Assembly: GCA_011525785.1 (NCBI GenBank) | Contig: WYBT01000056.1 | Coordinates: 124,001 to 188,000 of the forward strand | DNA: 64,000 bases | From: Planctomycetaceae bacterium | Lineage (GTDB): Bacteria; Planctomycetota; UBA1135; GCA-002686595 | Direction: 5' to 3' | Shown here: one piece after another, positions 45,852 through 55,269 of the stretch | Position numbering within the stretch: the stretch's first letter is position 1 | Layout of the letters: each line of letters opens with the position of its first letter | Notes under the pieces: model-generated | Databases searched by the model: none | The model's input: only the letters and a program-made list of their open reading frames with translations | What the model was told of the DNA's origin: nothing | Program-made: the position numbers and the translations under genes

Positions 45852-47300
45852 ATGTCGAGTAGCCAAGCCGACGCGCAGCGGCGCGAGAAGTCCGCTTGGA
45901 CGCGGCGCGAGCTGCTGGCGGCGGCCGGCGCGGTCTCCGTGGTCGCCTGCGCGGGTCCGGCCGCTGACGCCGCCGCGGACGACTCCGGAGCACCGCCTGC
46001 GCGTGAAGCGGCGCGGCCCGAACACCTGTTCGTGTTCGTCTCCGACGACCACAGCGCGATCGACGTCGGGTGCTACGGCAACGCCGACGTGCACACGCCG
46101 AGCATCGACCGGCTCGCGCGCGAGGGCGTGCGCTTCGCGAACGGCTACACGCCGGTCGGCGTCTGCAAGCCGTCGCGTTCGGCGCTGTACACCGGGCTCA
46201 TGCCGCACAAGAACGGCGCGCTGGGCTTCGACCCGGTGCGGCCCGAGGTCGCGACCTGGCCCGAGCTCCTGCGCGCGCCGCGCTGCGCGAGCGGGATGAT
46301 CGGCAAGCTCAACACCAAGCCGGTCGAGCGCTTCGAGTTCGAGCGCTGGGTGCGGCCCAAGCGCGTCGGCGACACGCGCGAGGTCGCGGCGATGAAGCGC
46401 GCCTTCGAGGAGCTCATCGAGGCCTTCGCCGGCCGGCGCATGGCGATCGTCGTCAACCTCAAGGATCCGCACCGCCCGTTCCGCGGGCCGTTCGAGGATC
46501 CCGCTTACGTCGGCGCGCCGGTGCCGCACGATCCCAAGGCGCTGAGCCTGCCCGCGCACCTGTACGACACGCCGCAGACGCGCCGCGAGCTCGCCAGCTA
46601 CTACGACGCGATCTGGCGCCTCGACCGCAACCTCGGTGCGCTGCTCGAGGTGCTCGACGAACGCGCGCTGGCGCGCAACTCGCTGGTCGTGTTCACGAGC
46701 GACAACGGCCAGCCGTTTCCGTTCGCGAAGACCACGCTCTACGAAGCGGGCATCCGCTTGCCGTTCGTGGCGCGCTGGCCCGCGGCGGCGCCGGCGGGAG
46801 TCGTGGACGAGCGCTTCGTCAGCTTGATCGACCTCCTGCCGACCGCGGCCGACGCTTTCGGCGTCGAGCCCGCGCCCAACTTCGACGGTCGCTCGCTCCT
46901 GCCGCTCTTGCGCGGCGAACAAGCGCCCTGGCGCGAATTCATCGTCGGCCAGCACACGCAGCACCTCGTCGGCGAGCCCACGCCTGCGCGCTCGCTGCGC
47001 TTGGGCCGCTTCAAATTCATCCTCAACATCGCGCCCGACGAGGAGTTCGCCAACAACGTGCTCGATCACAGCGACACGTGGCGTTCGTGGATCGCGGCCT
47101 CGCGCGAGGACGCGGCGCTGCGCGAGCGCATGAAGCGGCTCGTGCGCCGCCCGCCCGAGGAGCTCTACGACCTCGAGTCCGACCCGCGCGAGCTCGTGAA
47201 CCTCGCGGGCGATCCGGCGCACGCCGAAATGCTCGCCGCCATGCGCGCGCGGCTGGTCGAGTGGATGCGGCGCGAAGGCGATCCCTACGCGCCGGCGTGA
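45852..47300 (+). CDS. Sulfatase, putative Tat-exported lipoprotein (2)
   Basis: 482 residues from the ATG at 45852, with AGGA about ten bases upstream; 20 bases separate it from the first sulfatase, so the two are co-transcribed. T-R-R-E-L-L-A-A-A-G and V-V-A-C (C33) form a Tat/lipobox signal. Metal residues S-D-D-H (65-67), formylglycine motif C105-K-P-S-R, F-T-S-D-N-G-Q and the C-terminal L-Y-D-L-E-S-D-P-R-E-L-V-N-L are all present. Its close likeness to the first gene suggests tandem duplication with substrate divergence. No maturase gene is nearby. Its end overlaps the convergent membrane gene by 16 bases. Confidence 0.88.
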   Translation: MSSSQADAQRREKSAWTRRELLAAAGAVSVVACAGPAADAAADDSGAPPAREAARPEHLFVFVSDDHSAIDVGCYGNADVHTPSIDRLAREGVRFANGYTPVGVCKPSRSALYTGLMPHKNGALGFDPVRPEVATWPELLRAPRCASGMIGKLNTKPVERFEFERWVRPKRVGDTREVAAMKRAFEELIEAFAGRRMAIVVNLKDPHRPFRGPFEDPAYVGAPVPHDPKALSLPAHLYDTPQTRRELASYYDAIWRLDRNLGALLEVLDERALARNSLVVFTSDNGQPFPFAKTTLYEAGIRLPFVARWPAAAPAGVVDERFVSLIDLLPTAADAFGVEPAPNFDGRSLLPLLRGEQAPWREFIVGQHTQHLVGEPTPARSLRLGRFKFILNIAPDEEFANNVLDHSDTWRSWIAASREDAALRERMKRLVRRPPEELYDLESDPRELVNLAGDPAHAEMLAAMRARLVEWMRREGDPYAPA

Positions 47301-48778
47301 GCGCGGCCCGCGGCCATGCGCCGATCGAGCACGCGCTCGACCAGCGCGAGCACCGCGATAGCGCCGAAACTCGCCGGCCACGACGCGAAACGAGCACCCG
47401 CGATCGCCAGCCCCAGCAGCGCGAAGGCCAGCACCGCCAGCACGCCCATCCAGTCGTTGTTGATGTAGAGCTTCTCGTGCGGCGTCGAGAGCGGCAGGTC
47501 GACGACGCAGGTGCGCCAGATCGAGCGCGTCGCGATCAAGCAGGTCAGGAAGGCCGGGCCGGCGAGCTGCAGCGTGAACTCGAGCCGACCCTGCAAGCCG
47601 CCCAGCACGACGAGCACGACGTACAACGGCGCGAGGAAGCGCGCAGCGATGGCCTTGAAGGCGCCGTTCTCGAGCTCGCCCAGCTCCACGGGCGCCATGT
47701 CGAGGATCCAGCGCGCGCGTGGCGAGCTGGTCCCCGGCGTGTGCGCGACCATCAGCGGCGCGTAGGCGCCCGGAATGAACAGCAGCAGCGCGAGCAGATC
47801 GCGTTTCGAGTCGCCGGTCTGCTCGCCGCCGCCGAGCAGCAGGAAACCCAGCGGAACGGCGAGCAACGGGTAGGCGCGCAGCACGAACTCGCGCTCCTTG
47901 GGAAGCGCTTCGAAGACCCACTCGAACGTCGCGCGCTCGCGCCCGCGGACCCAGGTGCGCGCGAGCAGTTGGCGCAGCGGAACGAGCAGCGCGCCGACCA
48001 GCGTCGAGCCAGCACTGGCGTGCGAAGCGTTCGGCGCGGGCACGAACAAGACCGCCGCGAGTGCGAGCACAGTCGCTGCAATCGAGAGCGTGCGCAGCGT
48101 CGAAGCTGCCGCGTCGGCTGAGAAGAACGAAGCAAACCACGCCGGGGGCAGGTAGCGCAGCACCTGGGCGTCATCCGGTCCGCTCCAGGAGCGCATGCGC
48201 GGCACGAGTTCGAGTCCGGCGACGCTGCCGACCATCGCGAGCACGAGCAGCGCGCTCTGCAACGCGACGAGCAGGGCGTGTGCGCGTCCGCGCAGCAGTG
48301 ACTGGGCCGCGAGCAACGCGCCAGCGAGCACGATCGACTGCGCTTGACCCGCCGCGAAGAGTGCGGCGCGCGCCGCGAGGTCGAACTCCGCCGGCGCGAA
48401 CACGAGCGCGGGGAGCAGCGCGCCGCTGGTGAGCACGAACAGCGCGATCAACAGGTGCAGCGCGCGCGCGATGTGGATTTCGCTCGGGCGCACGGGCAGC
48501 GCTCGCACCCAGTCGCCCGTCTCGTCGGCGGTGAGCAGCGCGCTCAGATCTCCGAGCAGCGGGACCGCGATCAGTGCGGCGGCGGCCGAGAGCACGACGA
48601 GCGCGAAGCCGAACGGACCCGTCGCATCGCGCACCACCAAGCACACGGCGGTCGACACGAAGCTCAGCATCAACAGCGGAGCGGCCGGAAAGCCGCTTCC
48701 GCCCTGACCCGCGGCGAGGCGCGAACGCAAGAGCACCAGGATTCGCTGCGCCACGCGGGCTAAAGTACGGCGCTCCAT
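47285..48778 (-). CDS. Polytopic membrane protein resembling an ABC-2-type permease
   Basis: 497 residues from the ATG at 48778 (an alternative ATG at 48790). About twelve hydrophobic segments in two blocks; the pattern of long N-terminal helices with an A-D-E-T-G-D-W-V-R-A-L-P loop and the conserved-looking L-P-S-E-I-H-type turn resembles ABC-2 export permeases. No ATPase gene is adjacent; the orphan ATPase at 58489 is a possible partner, but this is only inference. Its start codon overlaps that of the divergent hydrolase gene at 48777. Confidence 0.6.
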   Translation of the reverse strand: MERRTLARVAQRILVLLRSRLAAGQGGSGFPAAPLLMLSFVSTAVCLVVRDATGPFGFALVVLSAAAALIAVPLLGDLSALLTADETGDWVRALPVRPSEIHIARALHLLIALFVLTSGALLPALVFAPAEFDLAARAALFAAGQAQSIVLAGALLAAQSLLRGRAHALLVALQSALLVLAMVGSVAGLELVPRMRSWSGPDDAQVLRYLPPAWFASFFSADAAASTLRTLSIAATVLALAAVLFVPAPNASHASAGSTLVGALLVPLRQLLARTWVRGRERATFEWVFEALPKEREFVLRAYPLLAVPLGFLLLGGGEQTGDSKRDLLALLLFIPGAYAPLMVAHTPGTSSPRARWILDMAPVELGELENGAFKAIAARFLAPLYVVLVVLGGLQGRLEFTLQLAGPAFLTCLIATRSIWRTCVVDLPLSTPHEKLYINNDWMGVLAVLAFALLGLAIAGARFASWPASFGAIAVLALVERVLDRRMAAGRAHAGA

Positions 48779-49409
48779 GACGCTTTTCATCCCGGGGCCA
48801 GTCGGGCGACTGGAGGCCAAGCTGTGGTCGCCGCCGTCGGGCGAAGCGCCGCTGGCCGCCGCGGTCGTGTGCCATCCGCACCCGCTCTTCGGCGGAACGA
48901 TGGACAACAACGTCGTGTTCCGCGTCGCGCGCGGCCTGCAACACGCGGGGCTCGCGGTGCTGCGCTTCAACTTCCGCGGCGCCGGCGCGAGCGAAGGCGT
49001 TCACGACGGGAACGGAGGCGAGGAAGGCGACGTGCGCGCGGCGCTCGACTACCTCGAGCGCGAGTTCCCCGGCCTTCCGCTGTGGGCCGCGGGCTTCTCG
49101 TTCGGCTCGCGCACCGTGGCCTCGCTCGCGCGCACCGAGCCGCGCATCGCGCGCGTCGCGCTGATCGCGCTTCCCTCCAAGGCCTTCGACTGCACCTTCG
49201 TGCGCGAAGTGCGCCAGCCGACGTTCATCCTGCTCGCCGAGCACGACGAGTTCGGCACGCCGCGCGATTTCGACGAGCGCATCGGGCCCCTGGGAAACAA
49301 CTTCGAGCGCGACGTCATCGAAGGCGTCGAGCACTTCTTCCGCGGCCAGACCCCCGAACTCGAGCGACGCGTGCAGGCCTGGGCCCGCCGCTCGCTGCAG
49401 CACACCTGA
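48777..49409 (+). CDS. Alpha/beta hydrolase (COG2945-like)
   Basis: 210 residues. Characteristic opening V-V-C-H-P-H-P-L-F-G-G-T-M-D-N-N near residues 31-45, then F-N-F-R-G-A-G-A-S-E-G and the elbow G-F-S-F-G-S near 106, where S108 would be the nucleophile. H-D-E-F near 150 and V-E-H-F-F-R-G near 183 complete the likely Asp/His pair. The family comprises small soluble hydrolases of unknown substrate. Five bases separate it from the thioesterase gene, so the two form an operon. Confidence 0.85.
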   Translation: MTLFIPGPVGRLEAKLWSPPSGEAPLAAAVVCHPHPLFGGTMDNNVVFRVARGLQHAGLAVLRFNFRGAGASEGVHDGNGGEEGDVRAALDYLEREFPGLPLWAAGFSFGSRTVASLARTEPRIARVALIALPSKAFDCTFVREVRQPTFILLAEHDEFGTPRDFDERIGPLGNNFERDVIEGVEHFFRGQTPELERRVQAWARRSLQHT

Positions 49410-49414
49410 GAGCT

Positions 49415-49825
49415 ATGAACGACACACCTGCCAGCGCGCCGCTCAGCTTCCCGAGCACCAAGCAGCCCTCGATCCGCCTGGTGATGATGCCGCGCGACAC
49501 CAACGCCGTCGGCACGATCTTCGGGGGCGTGATCCTCTCGCACATCGACCTCGCGGCCGCCACCGAGGCGCACCTCTACCACCCCGGCAAGCTGGTGACG
49601 GTCTCGTTCGACCAGGTCGAGTTCAAACAGCCCGTGTTCGTCGGCGATCTGGTGTCGTTCTTCACCGACACGCTGCGCGTCGGGCGCACCTCGATCACCG
49701 TCGGCGTCTCGGTCTGGGCGCAGCGCGCGCGCGACCGCGAGCAGCTCGTGCACGTCACCGAAGGCCGCGTGACCTTGGTCGCCGTCGACGAGAACCTCAA
49801 GCCCACGCCGGTCGTGCGGCGCTGA
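49415..49825 (+). CDS. Acyl-CoA thioesterase, YciA-like hotdog family
   Basis: 136 residues from the ATG at 49415. The hotdog core shows M-M-P-R-D-T-N-A-V-G-T-I-F-G-G near 24-38 (the catalytic Asp/Asn region with G-G), followed by H-I-D-L-A-A-A, V-S-F-D-Q-V-E-F-K-Q-P-V-F-V-G-D and a V-x-V-W-A-Q strand. It hydrolyses acyl-CoA in the cytoplasm; chain-length preference is unknown. Same transcript as the upstream hydrolase, and 51 bases before the HtrA-like gene. Confidence 0.88.
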   Translation: MNDTPASAPLSFPSTKQPSIRLVMMPRDTNAVGTIFGGVILSHIDLAAATEAHLYHPGKLVTVSFDQVEFKQPVFVGDLVSFFTDTLRVGRTSITVGVSVWAQRARDREQLVHVTEGRVTLVAVDENLKPTPVVRR

Positions 49826-49876
49826 AGAGCGGCGCGCGCTTGAAGTGCGCGCGGCGGCGGCCCAAAGCCTCGGCCC

Positions 49877-50818
49877 ATGGGTGCGCTGCGAGGTTTTGCG
49901 GACGAGGTCTCTTCGGTGGTCGAGCGAGTCGCGCCGAGCGTGCTGCACGTGCGCGCCATTCGCGAAGGCGGGCGCGGGAGCGCGGGACTCGCGCATGGCT
50001 CGGGCGTGCTGATCGCGCCCGGCGGCTATGCGCTCACGAATAGCCACGTCGTCCACAGGAGCGGCGGAGTGGAGGTCGAGCTGGCCGACGGACGCGCGCT
50101 GCTCGCCGACGTGGTGGGGGACGACCCCGAGACGGATCTTGCGGTGTTGCGCATCGCGAGCTCGACGCCGCTGCCGCATGTGGAGCTGGGCGACTCGAAC
50201 CAGGTGCGCGTGGGCGACTTCGCGATCGCCGTGGGCTCGCCCTTCGGGCTGGCGCGCACGGTCACGCTCGGCATCGTGAGCGCGCTCGGCCGGACGCTGC
50301 GCTCGCAGAGCGGCCGCGCGATCGAAGGCGTGCTGCAGACCGATGCGCCGCTAAATCCGGGCAACTCAGGGGGACCGCTGGTCGACGCCGACGCGCGCGT
50401 GATCGGCGTCAACACGGCCATCGTGCTCGGCGGTCAAGGCGTGTGCTTCGCCGTGCCGGCGAACACGGCCTCGTTCGTCATTCGCCAAGTGCTCGCCCAC
50501 GGCCGCGTGCGCCGCGCGCGCCTGGGCGTGGCGGCAGAGGAGGTCTCGCTCGCGGCCGAGCGCGCGCGAGAACTCGGCCTCCCGGCGCCGCGCGGCGTGG
50601 TCGTGCGCGCCGTCGAGCCCGGAAGTCCTGCCGAGCGCGCCGGGTTGCGCGTGGGAGACGTGCTCGTGCGTTGCGCTGGCCGGCCGCTGCAGACCGTCGC
50701 CGACCTGCATCGCCTGCTCGATCACGAGGCGATCGACCGCGCGCTCGAATTCGAGCTCCTGCGCCGCGCCGAGCGACTCACGCTCGCCGTGCGACCGAGC
50801 GAGCGTGTCGCGCGCTGA
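49877..50818 (+). CDS. Trypsin-like serine protease with one PDZ domain (HtrA/DegP-like)
   Basis: 313 residues. The triad is visible as H57 (T-N-S-H-V-V), D87 (E-T-D-L-A-V-L) and S164 (G-N-S-G-G-P-L). The S-P-F-G-L and Q-T-D-A-P-L-N-P segments are typical of HtrA, and one PDZ domain occupies about 215-305 (G-L-R-V-G-D-V-L). No signal peptide or anchor can be seen from this start, so it is either cytoplasmic or exported by an unrecognised route, which is unusual for the family. An alternative upstream start was looked for and not found. Confidence 0.85.
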   Translation: MGALRGFADEVSSVVERVAPSVLHVRAIREGGRGSAGLAHGSGVLIAPGGYALTNSHVVHRSGGVEVELADGRALLADVVGDDPETDLAVLRIASSTPLPHVELGDSNQVRVGDFAIAVGSPFGLARTVTLGIVSALGRTLRSQSGRAIEGVLQTDAPLNPGNSGGPLVDADARVIGVNTAIVLGGQGVCFAVPANTASFVIRQVLAHGRVRRARLGVAAEEVSLAAERARELGLPAPRGVVVRAVEPGSPAERAGLRVGDVLVRCAGRPLQTVADLHRLLDHEAIDRALEFELLRRAERLTLAVRPSERVAR

Positions 50819-50857
50819 TGGCCCCACGGATTTCCAAGGGCTACTAGACTCGGACGA

Positions 50858-52186
50858 GTGCTCGTCGAGTTCCTGCTGATTGCCGCAGTTCAGCTTCCCG
50901 TCGCGCCTGTCGTCGCCGCGCAGATCGAGAGCGCGTGGCGCATCGACGACGGCGCAGTGTTCCACTTGGGGCCGGACGGGCCGAGAGCCCTGCGTGCGCT
51001 GCCCGGTCGAGCTCCAGGCCTCGCGCGCCAGTTGACGGTCGACGCGTCCGGCACGGCCTATGTCGCGGCGCAGGGCGGCTTGTTCATCGCGGCGCCCGAC
51101 TGCGATGTGCTCGACCGCGTCGATTTCGACTTCGGCGAGCCGCCGGGAGCGCCAGTCGGTGTCGCCGTAGCCGGTCCCAACCGAGTGTGGTTGTTGACGG
51201 AGACGGCGCTGTGCGCGGTGGAGACGCGGCAGTTCCTGTGGAGCACGCTCGACAGCGCTCTGCCGTCGCCGCCGTTGCGCTCGCTCCACAAGCGCAGCGA
51301 CGGTCAGTACGAGATCGAAGGCAGCACGGGCGTCGTGGTGTTGGATCTCGACCGCGCGTCGCCCGAGCCTTGGCCGACCGCGCGCGTCGTCGGCAGAGCG
51401 CCGCGCGAGGATGGCGCGCATGCGCTCGAGCTGCGCGAGCCACTCGAACTGGACTTGCCCGATGCGCACCGGCTGCGCTGGATGTGGCGCGAGGCGGGGC
51501 GCTTCCGCTGGTTGCCGCTGGACGAAGCTTCGCCGCGCCTGGAGTTCACGCGGCCTGGCCGACAAGCGGTGTGCGTCGTCGCGTTCGACGCTGCGTTGAG
51601 GCGCTCGGACGAGCAGCGACTCGAGGTCGATGTGGCTTATCCGCCTTCGCTGGATCGCTCCGCGCTGGCTCTCGGAATCGGAGCGCCGGCGCTGGCCTTC
51701 ATCGCACTGAGCGTCTGGCTCGCCTGGCGCCGCGCACGCACGCCGAGCGCAGCTTGGCGCGGATTCCTCAGCGCGGCGATCGCGATCGTGCTCACGTTGC
51801 AGCTGGCGGCCGCCGTGTTCCCGCACTCGAAGGGTTGGCCCTTCGTGGGCTTCACGATGTACACGCGAGTGTCCGAGCGCGACTCGCTCTCGTACCGCCA
51901 CGAGTTCATCGGACTCGCGCCGAACGGGAAGTGGCGCCTGCTCACGCCGCCGGGCGGGGCGTTCGGCAAGTACGAGAACGAGCGTGCGCTGCAGCCCTTC
52001 ATTCACGACGACAGTCGCCGTAGCGCGCGCTTCCTCGACGAATGGAATCGCGCGCGGCCGAGTGAGCGCCTCGTGGGCGTGGCCGACCTGTGTCGACGTC
52101 GGCGCATGACGCCGGACGGACCGGTCGAGGTCCCGCGTCTGGTGATGTTCGCGCATCCCCCGGAGATCGCCCGTGCGCTTCCTTGA
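50858..52186 (+). CDS. Membrane protein with N-terminal propeller-like ectodomain
   Basis: 442 residues from GTG 50858. An N-terminal signal-like segment (to about 22) precedes repeats such as L-T-V-D-A-S-G-T-A-Y-V-A and V-A-G-P-N-R-V-W-L-L-T, reminiscent of the ligand-binding propellers of two-component sensors. A Y-Y-Y-like beta domain (about 180-265) follows, then two membrane helices near 270-290 and 300-322 and a soluble tail. No kinase domain follows, so this is not a complete hybrid sensor. Function unknown. It overlaps the next gene by 14 bases, indicating coupled translation. Confidence 0.6.
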   Translation: MLVEFLLIAAVQLPVAPVVAAQIESAWRIDDGAVFHLGPDGPRALRALPGRAPGLARQLTVDASGTAYVAAQGGLFIAAPDCDVLDRVDFDFGEPPGAPVGVAVAGPNRVWLLTETALCAVETRQFLWSTLDSALPSPPLRSLHKRSDGQYEIEGSTGVVVLDLDRASPEPWPTARVVGRAPREDGAHALELREPLELDLPDAHRLRWMWREAGRFRWLPLDEASPRLEFTRPGRQAVCVVAFDAALRRSDEQRLEVDVAYPPSLDRSALALGIGAPALAFIALSVWLAWRRARTPSAAWRGFLSAAIAIVLTLQLAAAVFPHSKGWPFVGFTMYTRVSERDSLSYRHEFIGLAPNGKWRLLTPPGGAFGKYENERALQPFIHDDSRRSARFLDEWNRARPSERLVGVADLCRRRRMTPDGPVEVPRLVMFAHPPEIARALP

Positions 52187-53516
52187 AGCCTGGCGGGAGT
52201 TCTGGTTCCGGCCGGCGTCGCTGGAGCGCCTGGCGCTGTTCCGCATCCTGTTGATGACGCTCGTGTGCGTGGAGTTCATCGCCTACGAGCCGATGCTCCT
52301 CGCCGGCGCCGAGCTCGCAGCCTCGCGAGTTGAAGGTGCGTTTTGGAATCCGATCTTCGCGGTGTCCGCGCTCGGGCTCGAACCGCCGAGCCCGGAGCTG
52401 GCGCGCTCGGTCATGACTGTCGGTTCGATCGCCGCGGCGTGCGGCCTGCTGGGACTGTTGTCCAACTTGAGCTGCGCCGTGGCCGGCGCGTGTCTGGTCT
52501 ACGCGGCAGCGATGGTCTATTCGTTCGAGAAGGTGCACCACGACAAGGCCGCGCTGGCGTTCACGCTCGCGGTGCTCCCCTTCGCGCCGATCGGCGCGCG
52601 CTGGTCGCTGGACGCGGCCATCTTGCGCGTTCTACGTGCGTGGCGCGGCGGCGCGGCGCCCGACAACTCAGCGCGCTCGCAGTTCGCGCTCTTTCCGCTG
52701 CGATTCACGCAGGTCACGCTCGCGTTGGGCTACGGGGCCGCGGGCGCTTCGAAGTTGATCGTCGCCGGTCCGCAGTGGGCCAACGGCTACACGCTGATGA
52801 GCTTCCTGGCCGAGTTCGACATGCCGGCCACGCCTTGGTTCGCCGGCGGAGTCGAGCGCATGATGCTGTTCAGCGTGTTTGCACTGGGAGTGCAACTGGG
52901 CTTTCCGAGCATTCTGTTCTGGCCGCGGCTGGCCTGGTTCTTCGTTCCAGCCGTCGTGCTCAATCACGTCATCAATTGGCTGACGCTCGACACTGGGCCG
53001 TATGCGTCACTTTGGTTCCTCACCATCGCTTTCGTGCCGCTCGAGCGCGTGTCGGCCTGGGTGCGCGCAGCGTTGCGGTCGCGGCGCTGGCGGCGCCGAG
53101 TGTTGGGCGTGATGGCGCCGCTGGCGCCGGCTGCACTGATGAGCTGGATGTGGTTCACGCACTACCTGCCCGCGTGGTCCGCCGCCGTTTTCGTGCCGGC
53201 CGCGGCGACAGTGCTCCTGCGCTTCTCGCGTCGACGGCGAATGCGCGTGGCGTTCGATCCTCGGCGTCGGCGCTCGCGCGTGCTTGCGGCCGTGGCGGAG
53301 ACGCTGGACTGGAGTCAGCGTTTCGAACTCCAGGCGCGTTCCTCGGCGGCGAGCATCGCCGACGCGAGTGTGTGGCACGTCGATGCCGCAGGCCGCACGG
53401 CTCGCCTCCCTGCGTTGGCGCTGCTCCGCCAGTTGCCGTTGCTGGCGCCGCTGGCGTGGCTTTGGCCGTCGCGACCGCGCGTGAGGCCTCGGCCCGACGA
53501 GACCTCAGCGGCGTGA
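52173..53516 (+). CDS. HTTM-like polytopic membrane protein
   Basis: 447 residues from GTG 52173. It opens with F-R-P-A-S-L-E-R-L-A-L-F-R-I-L, a start typical of HTTM-domain proteins (relatives of vitamin K-dependent gamma-carboxylase). About eight membrane helices follow, including one after G-Y-G-A-A-G-A-S-K-L, where that family keeps a Lys. The soluble tail (about 345-447) is Arg-rich. HTTM is the best family guess; the reaction is unknown. Together with the upstream gene it forms a two-gene unit just before the O-acetylation genes. Confidence 0.6.
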   Translation: MRFLEAWREFWFRPASLERLALFRILLMTLVCVEFIAYEPMLLAGAELAASRVEGAFWNPIFAVSALGLEPPSPELARSVMTVGSIAAACGLLGLLSNLSCAVAGACLVYAAAMVYSFEKVHHDKAALAFTLAVLPFAPIGARWSLDAAILRVLRAWRGGAAPDNSARSQFALFPLRFTQVTLALGYGAAGASKLIVAGPQWANGYTLMSFLAEFDMPATPWFAGGVERMMLFSVFALGVQLGFPSILFWPRLAWFFVPAVVLNHVINWLTLDTGPYASLWFLTIAFVPLERVSAWVRAALRSRRWRRRVLGVMAPLAPAALMSWMWFTHYLPAWSAAVFVPAAATVLLRFSRRRRMRVAFDPRRRRSRVLAAVAETLDWSQRFELQARSSAASIADASVWHVDAAGRTARLPALALLRQLPLLAPLAWLWPSRPRVRPRPDETSAA

Positions 53517-53778
53517 GTTCGAGTCCGGTCGAGCGGTCTGCGTGCTCGCGAACGTGCTGCTGAGCGCCGCGACCGCTGCTTGGGGGTCGGCCGTGCCGTG
53601 GGGCTCCCGGCCGGAAGCCGTTTCCTGACGGCGCTGTCACCACAGGCGCGGCGCGCCGGACGGGGTTCTTGGGTAATGAACGTTCTTCAGGCACGCTGGG
53701 CGCCGCTACGAAAAGCTGTCCCGGCGTCGGTGCTCGCGGCTGCGCCCCAAGCCCCCGCCCCCTCGACGAACGCTCCGC

Positions 53779-55269
53779 GTGCTCTTCAACAGCTACACGT
53801 TCGTCCTCCTGTACCTGCCGGCCACGTTGCTGGGGTGCTTCGCGCTGTCGCGCTGGGCGGGACGCAAGCAGGTCGTCGCGTTCCTCGTCGCGGCGAGCCT
53901 GGTGTTCTACGGCTGGTGGAATCCCGGGCACGTCGCGTTGCTCGGCGCGTCGCTGGTCGCCAACTACGCGCTCGGCCGCACGATCGCGCGCTCGGCCCCC
54001 GCCGCGCGCCGCGCGTGGTTGACCGCGGGCGTCGTCGCGAACCTCGCACTCATCGCCTACTACAAGTACGCGGGCTTCTTCGCGGAGATCTCCAACGCGT
54101 TGGCGGGCACGAGTTGGGAGTTCGGCGCCATCGCGCTGCCGCTGGGCATCTCGTTCTTCACTTTTCAGCAGGTCGCGTACCTGGTCGATTCGTACCGCGG
54201 CGAGATCCACGACGAGCAGCACGGCTTCCTCGAGTACTGCCTGTTCGTCACGTTCTTCCCGCAGTTCATCGCCGGTCCGATCGTGCACCACGCCGATGTG
54301 CTCGGTCAGTTCCGCGACAAGCGTGTCTTCGCGCCGCGCGCGGACGATCTGAGCGTCGGTGCGAGCTACTTCTTCATCGGGCTGTTCAAGAAGGTGGCGC
54401 TGGCGGACAACGTCGCCGTGTTCGCGCGGCCCACGTTCACGTACGCGCTCAACGGCGGCCAGCCGACGTTCGCCGAGGCCTGGATCGCCGCGCTCTCGTA
54501 CTCGCTGCAGCTGTACCTGGACTTCTCGGGCTACTCCGACATGGCGATCGGCGCCGCGCGCATGTTCGGGGTGAAGCTGCCGATGAACTTCGACAGCCCG
54601 TACAAGGCGCTCGACATCGCCGACTTCTGGCGCCGCTGGCACATGACGCTCTCGCGCTTCCTGCGCGATTACGTCTACATCCCGCTGGGCGGCAATCGCC
54701 GCGGCGAGGGCCGTCGACTCGTCAATCTGATGGCGACCATGGCCATCGGCGGTCTGTGGCACGGCGCGGGCTGGACTTTCGTCGCCTGGGGCTGTCTGCA
54801 CGGCGCGTACTTGGTGCTCCACCAGCTGTGGGGCCGCGCGTGCGAGGCCCTGCCGCTTCCACGCGCGCCGCGCTGGCTCGCGAATGCGCTGTCGTGGAGC
54901 GTGACCATGCTCGCGGTCGTGATCGCCTGGGTGTTCTTCCGCGCGGAGAGCTTCGACGCCGCGTGGCGCATGCTCGCCGCGATGTTCGGCGCGACCGGCA
55001 TCTCGCTCGAGTCCTCTGTGGGGCGCACGATTCCCGCGCTGTGGATCCTCGGCCTGGGCGTGTTGTGCGTGGCGTTCCCGAACACGGCCGAGTTCTTCGT
55101 GCGCGAAAACCCGATCGTCGATTCCGAGCGCCTGTCCAAGCGCCGGCCGCTGCTGCGCGCGCTCGTGTGGCGACCCAACGTCGCGTGGGCCGTCGCGCTG
55201 GCTGCGCTGGCCACCTTCTCCGTCCTCAGCCTCCATCAAGCGAGTGAGTTCCTCTACTTCCGCTTCTGA
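53779..55269 (+). CDS. MBOAT family O-acyltransferase (AlgI-like)
   Basis: 496 residues from GTG 53779. About eleven membrane segments with the AlgI/DltB order: L-F-N-S-Y-T-F-V-L-L-Y-L-P at the start, F-Y-G-W-W-N-P, L-P-L-G-I-S-F-F-T-F-Q near 128, F-F-P-Q-F-I-A-G-P-I near 160, D-F-S-G-Y-S-D-M near 250 and the catalytic G-L-W-H-G-A-G-W (His near 328). It transfers acetyl groups across the membrane to an extracellular polysaccharide, as AlgI does for alginate. It overlaps the next gene by 26 bases. The 262 bases before it hold no recognisable gene. Confidence 0.9.
   Translation: MLFNSYTFVLLYLPATLLGCFALSRWAGRKQVVAFLVAASLVFYGWWNPGHVALLGASLVANYALGRTIARSAPAARRAWLTAGVVANLALIAYYKYAGFFAEISNALAGTSWEFGAIALPLGISFFTFQQVAYLVDSYRGEIHDEQHGFLEYCLFVTFFPQFIAGPIVHHADVLGQFRDKRVFAPRADDLSVGASYFFIGLFKKVALADNVAVFARPTFTYALNGGQPTFAEAWIAALSYSLQLYLDFSGYSDMAIGAARMFGVKLPMNFDSPYKALDIADFWRRWHMTLSRFLRDYVYIPLGGNRRGEGRRLVNLMATMAIGGLWHGAGWTFVAWGCLHGAYLVLHQLWGRACEALPLPRAPRWLANALSWSVTMLAVVIAWVFFRAESFDAAWRMLAAMFGATGISLESSVGRTIPALWILGLGVLCVAFPNTAEFFVRENPIVDSERLSKRRPLLRALVWRPNVAWAVALAALATFSVLSLHQASEFLYFRF

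Noticed and set aside
45837..48140. 767-codon minus-strand frame over the second sulfatase
   Set aside because: The sulfatase on the other strand has intact catalytic motifs; the antisense translation has none.
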